The notes below the pieces were generated by a model. The model did not search any database, was not told the DNA's origin, and saw only the letters and a list, made by a program, of their open reading frames with translations. The position numbers and the translations under genes are program-made. A DNA stretch of 32,880 bases from a virus: positions 1-32,880 of IMG/VR virus record IMGVR_UViG_3300020371_000033. The stretch is one strand, 5' to 3'. Positions 15,691 to 23,515 of this stretch are shown piece by piece (position 1 is the stretch's first letter; each line of letters opens with the position of its first letter).

Positions 15691-17292
15691 ATGGCACATT
15701 TAGAAGTAACAGCAGTATCGGGAATTGCCAGTGGTTCAAGTTACCTACCTGTATATTTTGAAACTGGCGTTGCAGGTGATGGAAATCACATGTCTTTTAC
15801 TCCAGAACTACTATCTTCCAATCCACCAGCGTTTGCAACAAATGTAGACGTAACATCTAATATTTCTTTCACTTTCAATCAAAATATAGAATTAGTACCA
15901 AATGGAATAATTGAAATTCGCTCCGGATCAAATAACGGAACTTTAATAGAATCATTTAATACAGGTATTTCTGGTGCCTTGAGTGTCAATGGTGACACAT
16001 TAACAATTAATCCATCTAATGATCTGAGTTTTTTTACTGATATATTTGTTGTTCTTCCTTCTGTTGGAATTGCAAATACCTTTGGTGCCTCATATTCTGG
16101 AGTATCAAACTACAGTTTTAAAACTCAATACCAGCAGTTAAATGCTACTGGTGGAACTCATACATTTCCAAGGTCTAATCCTTCTTCACCAACTAATTAC
16201 TATAAGTACCATGTATTTCTAGGTACTGGTAATTTACAAATGAACGTCCCTAGCAAATCTAATCCCGACTTCAGAGTTCTTGTTGTTGGTGGAGGAGGTG
16301 CTGGAGGTAATGGTTATAGTCCTAGTTATGCTGCCGGTGGCGGCGGAGGTGCTGGTGGTGTTCTTGAAGGACCTGCTAGCTCTTTTGTTGATATTCCTTC
16401 AGGAACTCACACGATTTCAGTGGGTGGTGGTGGAGCTAGAGTTCCTTATAGTGGTAGCACCTATGATCCTCAATATAGTGGAAATCCATCAAAAATTGGT
16501 AATATAAGCGGATTAGAAGCATTTGGTGGTGGTCATGGAGGAGTATATGATCCGACTGCATACCGTGCTACGCCTAGTGGTGGTTCTGGTGGTGGAGGAT
16601 GGGGAGGACCATCTCCTTCAGCCTCACAAATAGGATATATACCTCCTGCGCAGGATGGACCTGCGAAGGGATTTCTAACGAGGAAAGGTGGATATTCTTA
16701 CCCCACTCAAGGAAATCCAGGTGGTATAGCGGCTAAAGGATATAATCCAAACTATGGAGATTATTATGGAGCTGGTGGTGGCGGAGGTGCTGGACAAGTG
16801 GGTGGTAATTCAACCTATCCAACATGGCCTGGACCAGGATATTGGCCATCATATCCAAACCATCCAAACTGGAGATGTGTGAGTGGAAATGGAGGAGGTG
16901 GAAAAGCTTGTCCTAATTTCTCAAATCCAATCATCGGACCTTATTGTCCTTTGATTCCGAGTCCATCTAAAAGTGAGATTGGTCCACAAGGATATTATGG
17001 CGGCGGTGGTGGCGGCGGCGCTCCTGATATTCCATGGGTTACATCTGGAAATGGTGGTGCCGGAGGCGGCGGACATGGTGGATTTGTTAATTGGCCACCT
17101 TCAAGTTATCCCTACACCCCATCACCGTTTTCACCAAATGTTTCCCCAAATTATAATGCTGAGGATGGATATGTTCATTTAGGTGGAGGCGGTGGCGGTG
17201 GATGTTCGCCAAATCCAAGTAATTATAATATAGGTGCAGGTGGATCTGGTATCGTTATTGTCAGATATGCAATTCCTTCAACTTTAGCTTAA
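15691..17292 (+). CDS. Adhesin array member 2: SbsA Ig-like plus Gly-rich domain
   Basis: 533 residues, starting 2 bases after the stop of member 1, so translation is likely coupled. The N-terminal ~35 residues have diverged from the other members (MAHLEVTAVSGIASGSSY). The Ig-like domain covers about residues 38-148 (NISFTFNQNIELVPNGIIEI, LTINPSNDLSFFTDIFVVLP, YSFKTQ). Then come the HTFPRSNPSSPTNYYKYHVF linker and, from about residue 198, the Gly-rich domain with loops such as GPGYWPSYPNHPNW, nearly the same as in member 1. It ends in GSGIVIVRYAI. Cysteines occur in the late loops (GNGGGGKACPNF, GPYCP, GGGGCSP), absent from member 1. A receptor-binding role is inferred. Confidence 0.8.
   Translation: MAHLEVTAVSGIASGSSYLPVYFETGVAGDGNHMSFTPELLSSNPPAFATNVDVTSNISFTFNQNIELVPNGIIEIRSGSNNGTLIESFNTGISGALSVNGDTLTINPSNDLSFFTDIFVVLPSVGIANTFGASYSGVSNYSFKTQYQQLNATGGTHTFPRSNPSSPTNYYKYHVFLGTGNLQMNVPSKSNPDFRVLVVGGGGAGGNGYSPSYAAGGGGGAGGVLEGPASSFVDIPSGTHTISVGGGGARVPYSGSTYDPQYSGNPSKIGNISGLEAFGGGHGGVYDPTAYRATPSGGSGGGGWGGPSPSASQIGYIPPAQDGPAKGFLTRKGGYSYPTQGNPGGIAAKGYNPNYGDYYGAGGGGGAGQVGGNSTYPTWPGPGYWPSYPNHPNWRCVSGNGGGGKACPNFSNPIIGPYCPLIPSPSKSEIGPQGYYGGGGGGGAPDIPWVTSGNGGAGGGGHGGFVNWPPSSYPYTPSPFSPNVSPNYNAEDGYVHLGGGGGGGCSPNPSNYNIGAGGSGIVIVRYAIPSTLA
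16315..16358 (+). repeat. 44-base sequence shared by adhesins 1 and 2 (copy B)
   Basis: Identical to 14696-14739; the flanks differ, so the identity is confined to this block. Confidence 0.8.
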
Positions 17293-17298
17293 TTAAAA

Positions 17299-18831
17299 AT
17301 GTCTGAAATTAGAGTAAACACAGTTATATCTTCGGCAGAGCCAGGTAGAAAGGTTCATTTTGAAAATGGTCTATCTGGAATAGGTAGTCATTTGAGTTTA
17401 GCACCAGAGATAACTAATTTTTCTCCTGAAGGTAACGCATTTGAAGTTCCTTTAAATACAAATATTGTATTCACTTTTGATCAAGATATACAATTTTCGA
17501 GTGTGCCTGGTGATATTGAGTTGAGAATTGATAGTGCTGATGGTGAATTGATAGAATCCTTTACTACAGGATCTTCTTCAAATCTCAGCATCTCTAACAA
17601 TGTATTGACTATTAATCCTACGGATGATTTATATTCTAATAATGCTTATTATATTATAATACCAACACCAGCTATATCTAATAGTTTTGGTGTTCCGTTT
17701 AAAGGTATTAATAAGTATAAATTTACCACAACAAGAACTGGATTTGTAATAACTGGTGGCACACATACGTTTACAAGAAGTGATCCGCAATCTCCTACAG
17801 GATCTTTTAAGTATCATGTATTTACCGGAACAGGTCCTCTTGTTTTGAATTCTCCTGGAGGAACTTCACCTTCATCTGCCATGCTACTTGTTGGTGGAGG
17901 CGGTGGCGGTGGTTCATATCCTGGTAATTATCAAGGAAGCGGCGGCGGAGGCGGCGGTGGATTTATTAAAGAAAATTCTATATCAAAACTATCGAGAGGT
18001 TCTTATACTGTCACTATTGGATCTGGAGGAATAGGACATAGACCCACATCTAGTAGTTATGGTCAAAGCGGAGAAGATAGTATAGTTGCAACTCCTACCG
18101 GAACACAAATTTTAAAGGCCAAAGGTGGTGGCGGTGGATATTTTCAAGAACCTTATTCACCTGAAGGACAACGAAAAGGTGGTTCTGGAGGTGGACGTAA
18201 TGCGGGACAACCTAGTCCACAACAACCACAGGCTAGATTTGGATCACCTGGTTATATCGGTCAAGGAAACCGTGGTATGGGTAATAATTCTGGTAGCCCA
18301 CAACCATATCATTATATAGTAGGTGGTGGTGGTGGTGGCGCTGCTATTGAGGGTGGTGCTAGTGCTACATTCAATGCACCAGGAACTCCATATGGTTCAG
18401 GAAGCAGGGGTGGTTTTGGGGGTTCTGGTTCTCCTGCACCAGAGTTTAGATCACCAGAAATCGGTCCAAGTTCACCAACAATCCCACCATCTTCACGAAC
18501 TAAAATAGGAAGTCAGGGTTTATATGGCGGTGGAGGTGGCGGCGGTGCCGGTGGTCCATGGCCTAGTTACCCAACACCAGCTTTTACTGCGGGTGCAGGC
18601 GGTCCTGGTGGTGGTGGGCATGGTTCAAGAGTAAATCCATCATATTCACCTTTTGGGGGTCCACTAATGACTCCAACTAGTCCTGAACCCGCATTCCAAG
18701 GTCCAGATAACTTTGCTCAACCTGGATATCAATGCACAGGTGGAGGTGGTGGTGGATCTCCTGGTCCATATGGAACTTACTATGCTGGTAATGGTGGTAG
18801 TGGAATCTTTGTAATTAGATATTCTGTTTAA
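17299..18831 (+). CDS. Adhesin array member 3: SbsA Ig-like plus Gly-rich domain
   Basis: 510 residues, the shortest member, starting 6 bases after member 2. N-terminal block MSEIRVNTVISSAEPGRKVH; SbsA Ig-like domain at about residues 35-146 (NTNIVFTFDQDIQFSSVPGD, LTINPTDDLYSNNAYYIIIP, YKFTTT), closest in this part to member 1, with which it shares SSVPGDI-like wording. The linker THTFTRSDPQSPTGSFKYHV is followed from about residue 197 by Gly-rich sequence with different loops (QPSPQQPQARFGSPGY, SGSPAPEFRSPEIGPSSP) and the closing strand GSGIFVIRYSV. The scaffold is conserved while loops differ, the pattern expected of receptor-specificity diversification. Confidence 0.8.
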   Translation: MSEIRVNTVISSAEPGRKVHFENGLSGIGSHLSLAPEITNFSPEGNAFEVPLNTNIVFTFDQDIQFSSVPGDIELRIDSADGELIESFTTGSSSNLSISNNVLTINPTDDLYSNNAYYIIIPTPAISNSFGVPFKGINKYKFTTTRTGFVITGGTHTFTRSDPQSPTGSFKYHVFTGTGPLVLNSPGGTSPSSAMLLVGGGGGGGSYPGNYQGSGGGGGGGFIKENSISKLSRGSYTVTIGSGGIGHRPTSSSYGQSGEDSIVATPTGTQILKAKGGGGGYFQEPYSPEGQRKGGSGGGRNAGQPSPQQPQARFGSPGYIGQGNRGMGNNSGSPQPYHYIVGGGGGGAAIEGGASATFNAPGTPYGSGSRGGFGGSGSPAPEFRSPEIGPSSPTIPPSSRTKIGSQGLYGGGGGGGAGGPWPSYPTPAFTAGAGGPGGGGHGSRVNPSYSPFGGPLMTPTSPEPAFQGPDNFAQPGYQCTGGGGGGSPGPYGTYYAGNGGSGIFVIRYSV

Positions 18832-18836
18832 ATTTT

Positions 18837-18843
18837 CTAAATA
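18837..18843 (+). promoter_or_regulatory. Possible variant late promoter CTAAATA
   Basis: In the only sizeable gap of the adhesin array, 22 bases before the ATG at 18866. One mismatch from ATAAATA. Confidence 0.3.
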
Positions 18844-18865
18844 ACTAAACGATAAACTTAGATAA

Positions 18866-20413
18866 ATGTCATCAACTTTAAGAGTTAATTCACTAACTAA
18901 TGCCGATGGGACAGGTGCTGTAAATTTCCCTCATGGGATTACTGGTGACGGTTCTGGTTTGGATTTTAATCCAGAAGTGATTGGATTTAATCCGGATTTA
19001 TTCAAATCTGGAGTTGCTGTTGATACCAATATAACTATATCCTTCAATCAAAATATTCAATTCTTTGGCACTGGAACTATAGAAATTAGACAAGGTTCTT
19101 CCAGTGGAAGTATAGTTGAAAGTTTTGCTATTACTAGTGGGAGTCCTGCCTCTGGATTGTCTATTGTAAATAATCAATTAATTATAAATCCAACTGCGGA
19201 TTTAGCTATTAATACTACTTTTTATATTGTTCTTCCATCTCAAGGAATTTCTAATACTTCTGAAGTTTTTTATGCAGGATCAAACCACTATGCATTCACC
19301 ACAATAAGTGAAACATTTAGCATGAGTGGTGGTAATCATGAATTTATTTCTGCAAATCCTTCATCACCAACAGGATTTTATAAGTATCATATATTTACTG
19401 GAACATCTGCTATTTCATTATCTGCACCATCAGCAAATGCAACGGACTTTACAAGTCTATTTGTTGCTGGCGGTGGCGGTGGTGGTGGATATCCTAGTAG
19501 CTATCGTGCTGGTGGTGGCGGCGGCGCTGGAGGATTGCTTAAGAGAACAGGACCTCAACTTGGAATACCTGCAGGAGATTATACTGTGGTGGTTGGTGCT
19601 GGTGGACAAGGAATGGGATGGAATCCTACTAACACAAATGGTCAAGATACTGTAATATCACCACCTACTTCACCAACAACTTATTTAATTAGAGCGGTTG
19701 GTGGTGGTGCTGGTGGATATCCAGCATATAATCCCTCACCTCCACACTATCAGGGAATGCCTGGTGGTTCTGGTGGTGGTGCTTACTCCGAATCTACACC
19801 CAATCAATCAACCATGCCATCTTTATCGCAAGGCGGCAGTGGTTTTACTGGTCAAGGAAATCCAGGTGGCGGAAATATGTTCCATTCCCCTCCTGGTTAT
19901 TGTCAGGTAGGTGGAGGTGGCGGCGGTGCCGGTGCGCCTGGTACAAGAGGCTTTACCGATACCAATAATTATCCTACTTCTAATTATTATTATGGTGGAA
20001 CTGGCGGTGCTGGGATACAAGTTTCTGAATTTCCATTTACTGAAATTTTCTCCCCTGGAGTTATTCCAGAATCAGATTTTCCAAGTGATACATTAGAACG
20101 TTCTGAAAATGGTTACTTTGCTGGTGGTGGCGGCGGTGGTGCATCACCACCACCATCAAACCATTACCGTGGGCAAGGTGGTATAGGTGGTGGTGGAAAC
20201 GGATCTGGTAATTCAGCTCCAGTTCCTGTAGGACCACCAGTTTATACCCCATATCCTGGACATCCTACTTCAACCAACTATGCACAAGATGGTGCTGCTC
20301 GACTTGGTGGTGGCGGTGGTGGTGGAAGAAATTCTGTCCCATCATACCGTGGTGGCAGAGGTGGTTCGGGTGTCGCTATGATTAGATACGCATACCCAGC
20401 GGATCTGGTATAA
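18866..20413 (+). CDS. Adhesin array member 4: SbsA Ig-like plus Gly-rich domain
   Basis: 515 residues. Its N-terminal block (MSSTLRVNSLTNADGTGAVN, FPHG) is the canonical fibre anchor-like module, matching the proteins at 3122 and 3566 better than members 1-3 do. Ig-like domain at residues 36-148 (NITISFNQNIQFFGTGTIEI, LIINPTADLAINTTFYIVLP, YAFTTI), linker NHEFISANPSSPTGFYKYHI, then Gly-rich sequence from about residue 200 with GGGGGGGYPSSYRAGGGG, FPFTEIFSPGVIPESDF loops and the closing strand GSGVAMIRYAY. It is separated from member 3 by 34 bases, unlike the 2-6 base gaps inside the array, so it may have its own promoter. An adhesin role is inferred. Confidence 0.8.
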   Translation: MSSTLRVNSLTNADGTGAVNFPHGITGDGSGLDFNPEVIGFNPDLFKSGVAVDTNITISFNQNIQFFGTGTIEIRQGSSSGSIVESFAITSGSPASGLSIVNNQLIINPTADLAINTTFYIVLPSQGISNTSEVFYAGSNHYAFTTISETFSMSGGNHEFISANPSSPTGFYKYHIFTGTSAISLSAPSANATDFTSLFVAGGGGGGGYPSSYRAGGGGGAGGLLKRTGPQLGIPAGDYTVVVGAGGQGMGWNPTNTNGQDTVISPPTSPTTYLIRAVGGGAGGYPAYNPSPPHYQGMPGGSGGGAYSESTPNQSTMPSLSQGGSGFTGQGNPGGGNMFHSPPGYCQVGGGGGGAGAPGTRGFTDTNNYPTSNYYYGGTGGAGIQVSEFPFTEIFSPGVIPESDFPSDTLERSENGYFAGGGGGGASPPPSNHYRGQGGIGGGGNGSGNSAPVPVGPPVYTPYPGHPTSTNYAQDGAARLGGGGGGGRNSVPSYRGGRGGSGVAMIRYAYPADLV

Positions 20414-20419
20414 TAAATA
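20412..20419 (+). promoter_or_regulatory. T4-type late promoter AATAAATA
   Basis: Matches NATAAATA, overlapping the stop of adhesin 4 and 25 bases before the ATG at 20445. Confidence 0.55.
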
Positions 20420-20444
20420 AAAACAAGAGAGGTACTTACTTAAA

Positions 20445-20855
20445 ATGGCTCATTTTGCTGAATTAGATTCAAACGATGTTGTAACAAGGGTTATTGTTGT
20501 TGCAAATAGTGATACTGCCGATGCAAGTGGTGTTGAAGATGAAGCAATTGGAATTGCTTACTTGAAAGGTCTTTTTGGTGAAAACACTAAATGGGCTCAA
20601 ACTTCTTACAACGGTAATATCAGAGGAAGGTATGCTGGAGTAGGATTTACTTTTGATAGTGAAAATGATCTATTCATTCCACCACAACCATATCCTTCTT
20701 GGATTCTTGATGCAAATACAAAGGAATGGAAAGCACCAATGCCAGAACCTGAACTGACTTCGGGCATGATCGAGAATGGACAAATTTGGTTGTGGGATGA
20801 AGAAAATGGAGAATGGAAAGAAAGTGAAGCAATTGTAGCTCCTCCAGCAGAATAA
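20445..20855 (+). CDS. Conserved small phage protein of unknown function
   Basis: 136 residues. The sequence MAHFAELDSNDVVTRVIVV, then FGENTKWAQTSYNGNIRGRY, YAGVGFTFD and PPQPYPSWILD is a familiar pattern in marine T4-like phages, usually annotated hypothetical. The second half has several W-containing short strands (WKAPMPEPE, IWLWDEENGEW) and an acidic C-terminus. Its position at the end of the adhesin array and its own late promoter suggest a virion or assembly role; a tail-fibre accessory protein is possible but not shown. A purine-rich AGAGAGG precedes the start. It is followed directly by the oxygenase promoter. Confidence 0.75.
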   Translation: MAHFAELDSNDVVTRVIVVANSDTADASGVEDEAIGIAYLKGLFGENTKWAQTSYNGNIRGRYAGVGFTFDSENDLFIPPQPYPSWILDANTKEWKAPMPEPELTSGMIENGQIWLWDEENGEWKESEAIVAPPAE

Positions 20856-20877
20856 TAATTGACATAAAGTCATTATT
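20854..20877 (+). promoter_or_regulatory. Imperfect inverted repeat over the -35 element
   Basis: Left arm AATAATTGAC and right arm GTCATTATT flank ATAAA; the arms pair fully apart from one unpaired T. The left arm contains most of the -35 TTGACA. It could be an operator or a weak transcript end for the preceding gene; there is no T-run after it. Confidence 0.35.
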
Positions 20878-20887
20878 GAACTATAAT
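20859..20887 (+). promoter_or_regulatory. Consensus sigma70 promoter (TTGACA-17-TATAAT)
   Basis: TTGACA at 20859-20864 and TATAAT at 20882-20887 with exactly 17 bases between, both perfect consensus hexamers. Such promoters serve host RNA polymerase and in T4-like phages mark early transcription. It lies immediately before the oxygenase cassette, in contrast to the late octamers around it. Confidence 0.8.
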
Positions 20888-20901
20888 TAAAATTGAACAA
20901 T

Positions 20902-20906
20902 AGGAG
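20902..20906 (+). promoter_or_regulatory. Shine-Dalgarno (AGGAG) that selects a TTG start
   Basis: AGGAG lies 8 bases before the TTG at 20915. It supports TTG as initiator, since no ATG or in-frame GTG is better placed. Confidence 0.65.
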
Positions 20907-20914
20907 TGTGAAAA

Positions 20915-21535
20915 TTGGCATTTCAGAGTGTTTGGTACTTCAGTGATATTCCTGAAGACATTGTCACTATTTTAGAAAAAGATCTTGCCGATACTTTTGA
21001 TAAAGAGATGGGTGACTCTCGTCTTATGGGAGATGCACTGAATAAAGATAAAAGAAATTCAAAGAATGCATGGGTGCCAACCACTCATTGGTTGGGTGGT
21101 TTCATGTGGCATTATATTGAACGTGCAAATCGTGAAAACTTTTTGTATGATCTGAGATGTATTGATGGTGAATCCATGCAGTATACTCAATATGGTCCTG
21201 GACAGTTTTACAGTTGGCATAATGATTCTGGTCTTGCAGGTCATTATAAACCAGAAACTGTTGGTAATAGAATGGAAGGGAGAGCAAGTGACTTTGTTAA
21301 TGAAAATACTGAACTGGTTCGTAAACTTTCATTTGTTCTTCAACTTTCTGATCCTGATGATTATGAAGGTGGAAACCTTCAATTGCTTGATGAGGCTGGG
21401 AAAGGTTACTTTGCACCACGTAAACGAGGAACTGTAATTTTATTTGATTCTCGAACACAACATCGAGTTCTCCCTGTTAAATCTGGTCTCCGTAAATCTA
21501 TCGTTGGTTGGACTGTTGGTCCTCGTTGGAAGTGA
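20915..21535 (+). CDS. 2OG-Fe(II) oxygenase (prolyl/PKHD hydroxylase-like)
   Basis: 206 residues from a TTG start with AGGAG at good spacing. The fold signature is clear: FYSWHNDSG gives the iron ligands His102 and Asp104 (H-x-D), TQHRVLPV gives the distal His183, and GLRKSIVGW gives Arg193, the usual 2-oxoglutarate carboxylate contact. LSFVLQLSDPDDYEGGNLQL, followed by GTVILFDS, matches prolyl 4-hydroxylase/PKHD-type enzymes, which hydroxylate using O2 and 2-oxoglutarate. All key residues are present, so activity is expected; the substrate is unknown (protein residue, nucleotide or small metabolite). It is first in a three-gene cassette behind a sigma70 promoter and runs into the next gene with an 8-base gap. 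Confidence 0.85.
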   Translation: MAFQSVWYFSDIPEDIVTILEKDLADTFDKEMGDSRLMGDALNKDKRNSKNAWVPTTHWLGGFMWHYIERANRENFLYDLRCIDGESMQYTQYGPGQFYSWHNDSGLAGHYKPETVGNRMEGRASDFVNENTELVRKLSFVLQLSDPDDYEGGNLQLLDEAGKGYFAPRKRGTVILFDSRTQHRVLPVKSGLRKSIVGWTVGPRWK

Positions 21536-21543
21536 GGTAAATC

Positions 21544-22263
21544 ATGGCAGAAGCAATGACTTTAGAAAGTCTTCAAGCGCAAGAGTTTCATAATACTGGA
21601 ACTTCCTGGACTAGGAACGAACAGTTTGAAAAGGATGGATATCTTGTAGTAAAAGATTTGTGGAATGTTGAGGAACTTCTTCGTCCAGTTCCAGAAGAAA
21701 GGGGGCAAATAAACTATTGGGGCACTAAACCCGATCAGTTTAATTTTACACCTCTTGAAGGACAGGTAGAAGGTTCACTAGCTGTTTATACGCATCCGCA
21801 ATATAAACATATTCATACTGGTATTCGTCTTAAGCTTGAAGAGATTATCGGTAGAAAATTATATAATACGTATTATTATGATAGATTTTATTTTGCCGGA
21901 CAAGAATTAACAATTCATGCTGATAGAGATGCTTGTGAAATATCTGTTAGTGTACACATCAGCACTAACCTTGATGAGTGTTGGCCACTTTGGATTAAAA
22001 CTCCTGATACCTACAATGAAGATAAATCAGAAGTTCTAAAAGGTGGTGAGAAACGCTCAGTTTGTTTGAATCCTGGTGATGGTATGATTTACAAAGGATG
22101 TGAAAGACCACATTGGCGTGAACCACTTGTGTCAAGACATACCGGTAATCATTTTATTCGTAAACTAAATCAAGAGGATGATACTTTCTATCATCAAGTA
22201 TTCTTTCACTATGTACTTGCTGATGGAAAACGTGCCCATTGTGCATATGATATGGCGAGGTAA
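21544..22263 (+). CDS. 2OG-Fe(II) oxygenase-like protein, second type
   Basis: 239 residues. The N-terminal 50 residues are helical and include NEQFEKDGYLVVKDLWNVEE, the opening typical of phytanoyl-CoA-dioxygenase-like and related oxygenases. YFAGQELTIHADRDACEISV supplies His125 and Asp127 (H-x-D); GDGMIYKGCERPHWREPL supplies a candidate distal His190; VFFHYVLADG closes the fold. The 2OG-binding Arg is less certain, with Arg192 or Arg200 possible. It is clearly different from the first gene at sequence level, so this is not a recent duplication. The family is common in marine T4-like phages and has no assigned substrate. It has a GAGG upstream and is separated by two bases from the third gene, indicating one operon. 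Confidence 0.8.
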   Translation: MAEAMTLESLQAQEFHNTGTSWTRNEQFEKDGYLVVKDLWNVEELLRPVPEERGQINYWGTKPDQFNFTPLEGQVEGSLAVYTHPQYKHIHTGIRLKLEEIIGRKLYNTYYYDRFYFAGQELTIHADRDACEISVSVHISTNLDECWPLWIKTPDTYNEDKSEVLKGGEKRSVCLNPGDGMIYKGCERPHWREPLVSRHTGNHFIRKLNQEDDTFYHQVFFHYVLADGKRAHCAYDMAR

Positions 22264-22265
22264 TT

Positions 22266-22907
22266 ATGAAAACACTTGAAGAAATTTTTGGTGATGTAAG
22301 TTTGATTGGTCAAACTCCAAATATGATCATGTCTGTACAACTTCCCGATAGAATTTTCGGTGAAGTTGAGAGTTGGATTGAACCTTGTCGGTCAATTAAA
22401 GATGATGAATATGCAGAACTTTTGAATCATCGTAACGTTGGTACAGGACACAATTCATATCAAACTGGTATTGCTAAAAAGTATATTGATAATAGTTATT
22501 TCTTAGGTTATACTATTCAGCTAGCTGAATTATACTTAAAAACTATTAAACATCCATTGAGACAACCGATGGGTGATTATAATCGTTCTGTGGCAATGAG
22601 AGATAGTCCTGGTCATTATGATGGATATGATATTTGGATGAATTTCACATATAAAGGTGATGATAATCCAATCCATAACCATGCAGGAGATTTTTCCTCT
22701 ATCATCTATGTTAAAGATGATGATTGTCAACCAACCATTTTCCCAAGTATTAATTACGTACATAATCCAAAGGTGGGTGAAATGCTACTTTTCCCTGCAC
22801 CACTGATGCATGAAGTTAATGTAAAGCAAACTGAATCTGAGAGAATAACAGTTTCTTATAATTTAATTCTTGTAAATTACGACAACAATAATACTGGAGG
22901 ATACTGA
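22266..22907 (+). CDS. Putative 2OG-Fe(II) oxygenase, 2OG-FeII_Oxy_5-like
   Basis: 213 residues. The C-terminal half fits the 2OG-FeII_Oxy_5 pattern: WMNFTYKGDDNPIHNHAGDF (H-x-H at His137/His139), SSIIYV, GEMLLFPAPLMHEVNV (distal His182) and ERITVSYNLIL (Arg193). In this family the first motif often reads H-x-H rather than H-x-D, so the metal ligand set differs from the two upstream genes; catalysis is likely but less certain. Residues 1-100 are an N-terminal region with helices (YTIQLAELYLKTIKHPLRQP) of unknown role. It begins two bases after the second gene and ends six bases before the terminator stem, so it is the last cistron of the cassette. Confidence 0.78.
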   Translation: MKTLEEIFGDVSLIGQTPNMIMSVQLPDRIFGEVESWIEPCRSIKDDEYAELLNHRNVGTGHNSYQTGIAKKYIDNSYFLGYTIQLAELYLKTIKHPLRQPMGDYNRSVAMRDSPGHYDGYDIWMNFTYKGDDNPIHNHAGDFSSIIYVKDDDCQPTIFPSINYVHNPKVGEMLLFPAPLMHEVNVKQTESERITVSYNLILVNYDNNNTGGY

Positions 22908-22913
22908 TATACA

Positions 22914-22940
22914 CCGAGCAGTAAAATGCTCGGTTTTTTT
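22914..22940 (+). terminator. Rho-independent terminator of the oxygenase cassette
   Basis: CCGAGCA (22914-22920), loop GTAAAA, TGCTCGG (22927-22933), then seven T. A perfect 7-bp GC-containing stem with a T-run closes the cassette just before a late promoter. Confidence 0.88.
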
Positions 22941-22947
22941 ATAAATA
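22940..22947 (+). promoter_or_regulatory. T4-type late promoter TATAAATA
   Basis: Exact TATAAATA overlapping the last T of the terminator and 17 bases before the ATG at 22965; it restarts late transcription after the oxygenase cassette. Confidence 0.65.
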
Positions 22948-22964
22948 TCTAAAAAGCACATATA

Positions 22965-23513
22965 ATGTCTCAGACAAGAGCGCAATTATTATCTCCTGTT
23001 GGTATTTTTACTGGTACGGGTATCAGTATAAATGGCATTATTACTGCTACTAGCTTCGTAGGAGATGGTTCTGGTCTCATTAACGTTGCCGGTGGTGGCG
23101 GAGGTGCTGGATCACTAATTGTAAAAGATAGTGGCACTCTTGCTGGAACTATCGGAACTATTGATTTTGGATCCGGTCTTGATGTTACTGATGCAATATC
23201 GGGTATAGTCACAGTTTCTGCCACTGATACTGATACACTTTATTCTCAGTCAGCAGTTGCATCTGGTGATGATGTTAATTTAAGATTATCTGGCACTGAC
23301 TCAACCACTGATGATCTATTGATAACGGCAGGTGACAATATAACTATTACATCAGTAAACTCTAATGGTTTTACAATCAATAGCACATCTGTGGAAGCAA
23401 CTAAAGTTTTAACAATTGGTGTTAGGACAGGTGCTGCTGTTTCATTTGGACTACCTTCCAGCACATTTAATGTTATTGGAAGAAGTGGGAACAACATTCC
23501 CATCACAGTATAA
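22965..23513 (+). CDS. Modular fibre-like structural protein
   Basis: 182 residues. The N-terminus MSQTRAQLLSPVGIFTGTGI is a variant of the shared MSxxR block. ATSFVGDGSGLINVAGGGGG is the common GDGS-L module found in four other proteins here. The middle has a repetitive beta-type region (GTIDFGSGLDVTDAISGIVT, then DDVNLRLSGTDSTTDDLLIT and ITITS) that recalls beta-helix turns. The C-terminus, LTIGVRTGAAVSFGLPSSTF, echoes LTIGRRTGAKV at the end of the 10187 protein, so the same terminal cap is used twice. It is a probable virion component with no enzymatic motif. Confidence 0.7.
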   Translation: MSQTRAQLLSPVGIFTGTGISINGIITATSFVGDGSGLINVAGGGGGAGSLIVKDSGTLAGTIGTIDFGSGLDVTDAISGIVTVSATDTDTLYSQSAVASGDDVNLRLSGTDSTTDDLLITAGDNITITSVNSNGFTINSTSVEATKVLTIGVRTGAAVSFGLPSSTFNVIGRSGNNIPITV

Positions 23514-23515
23514 TA

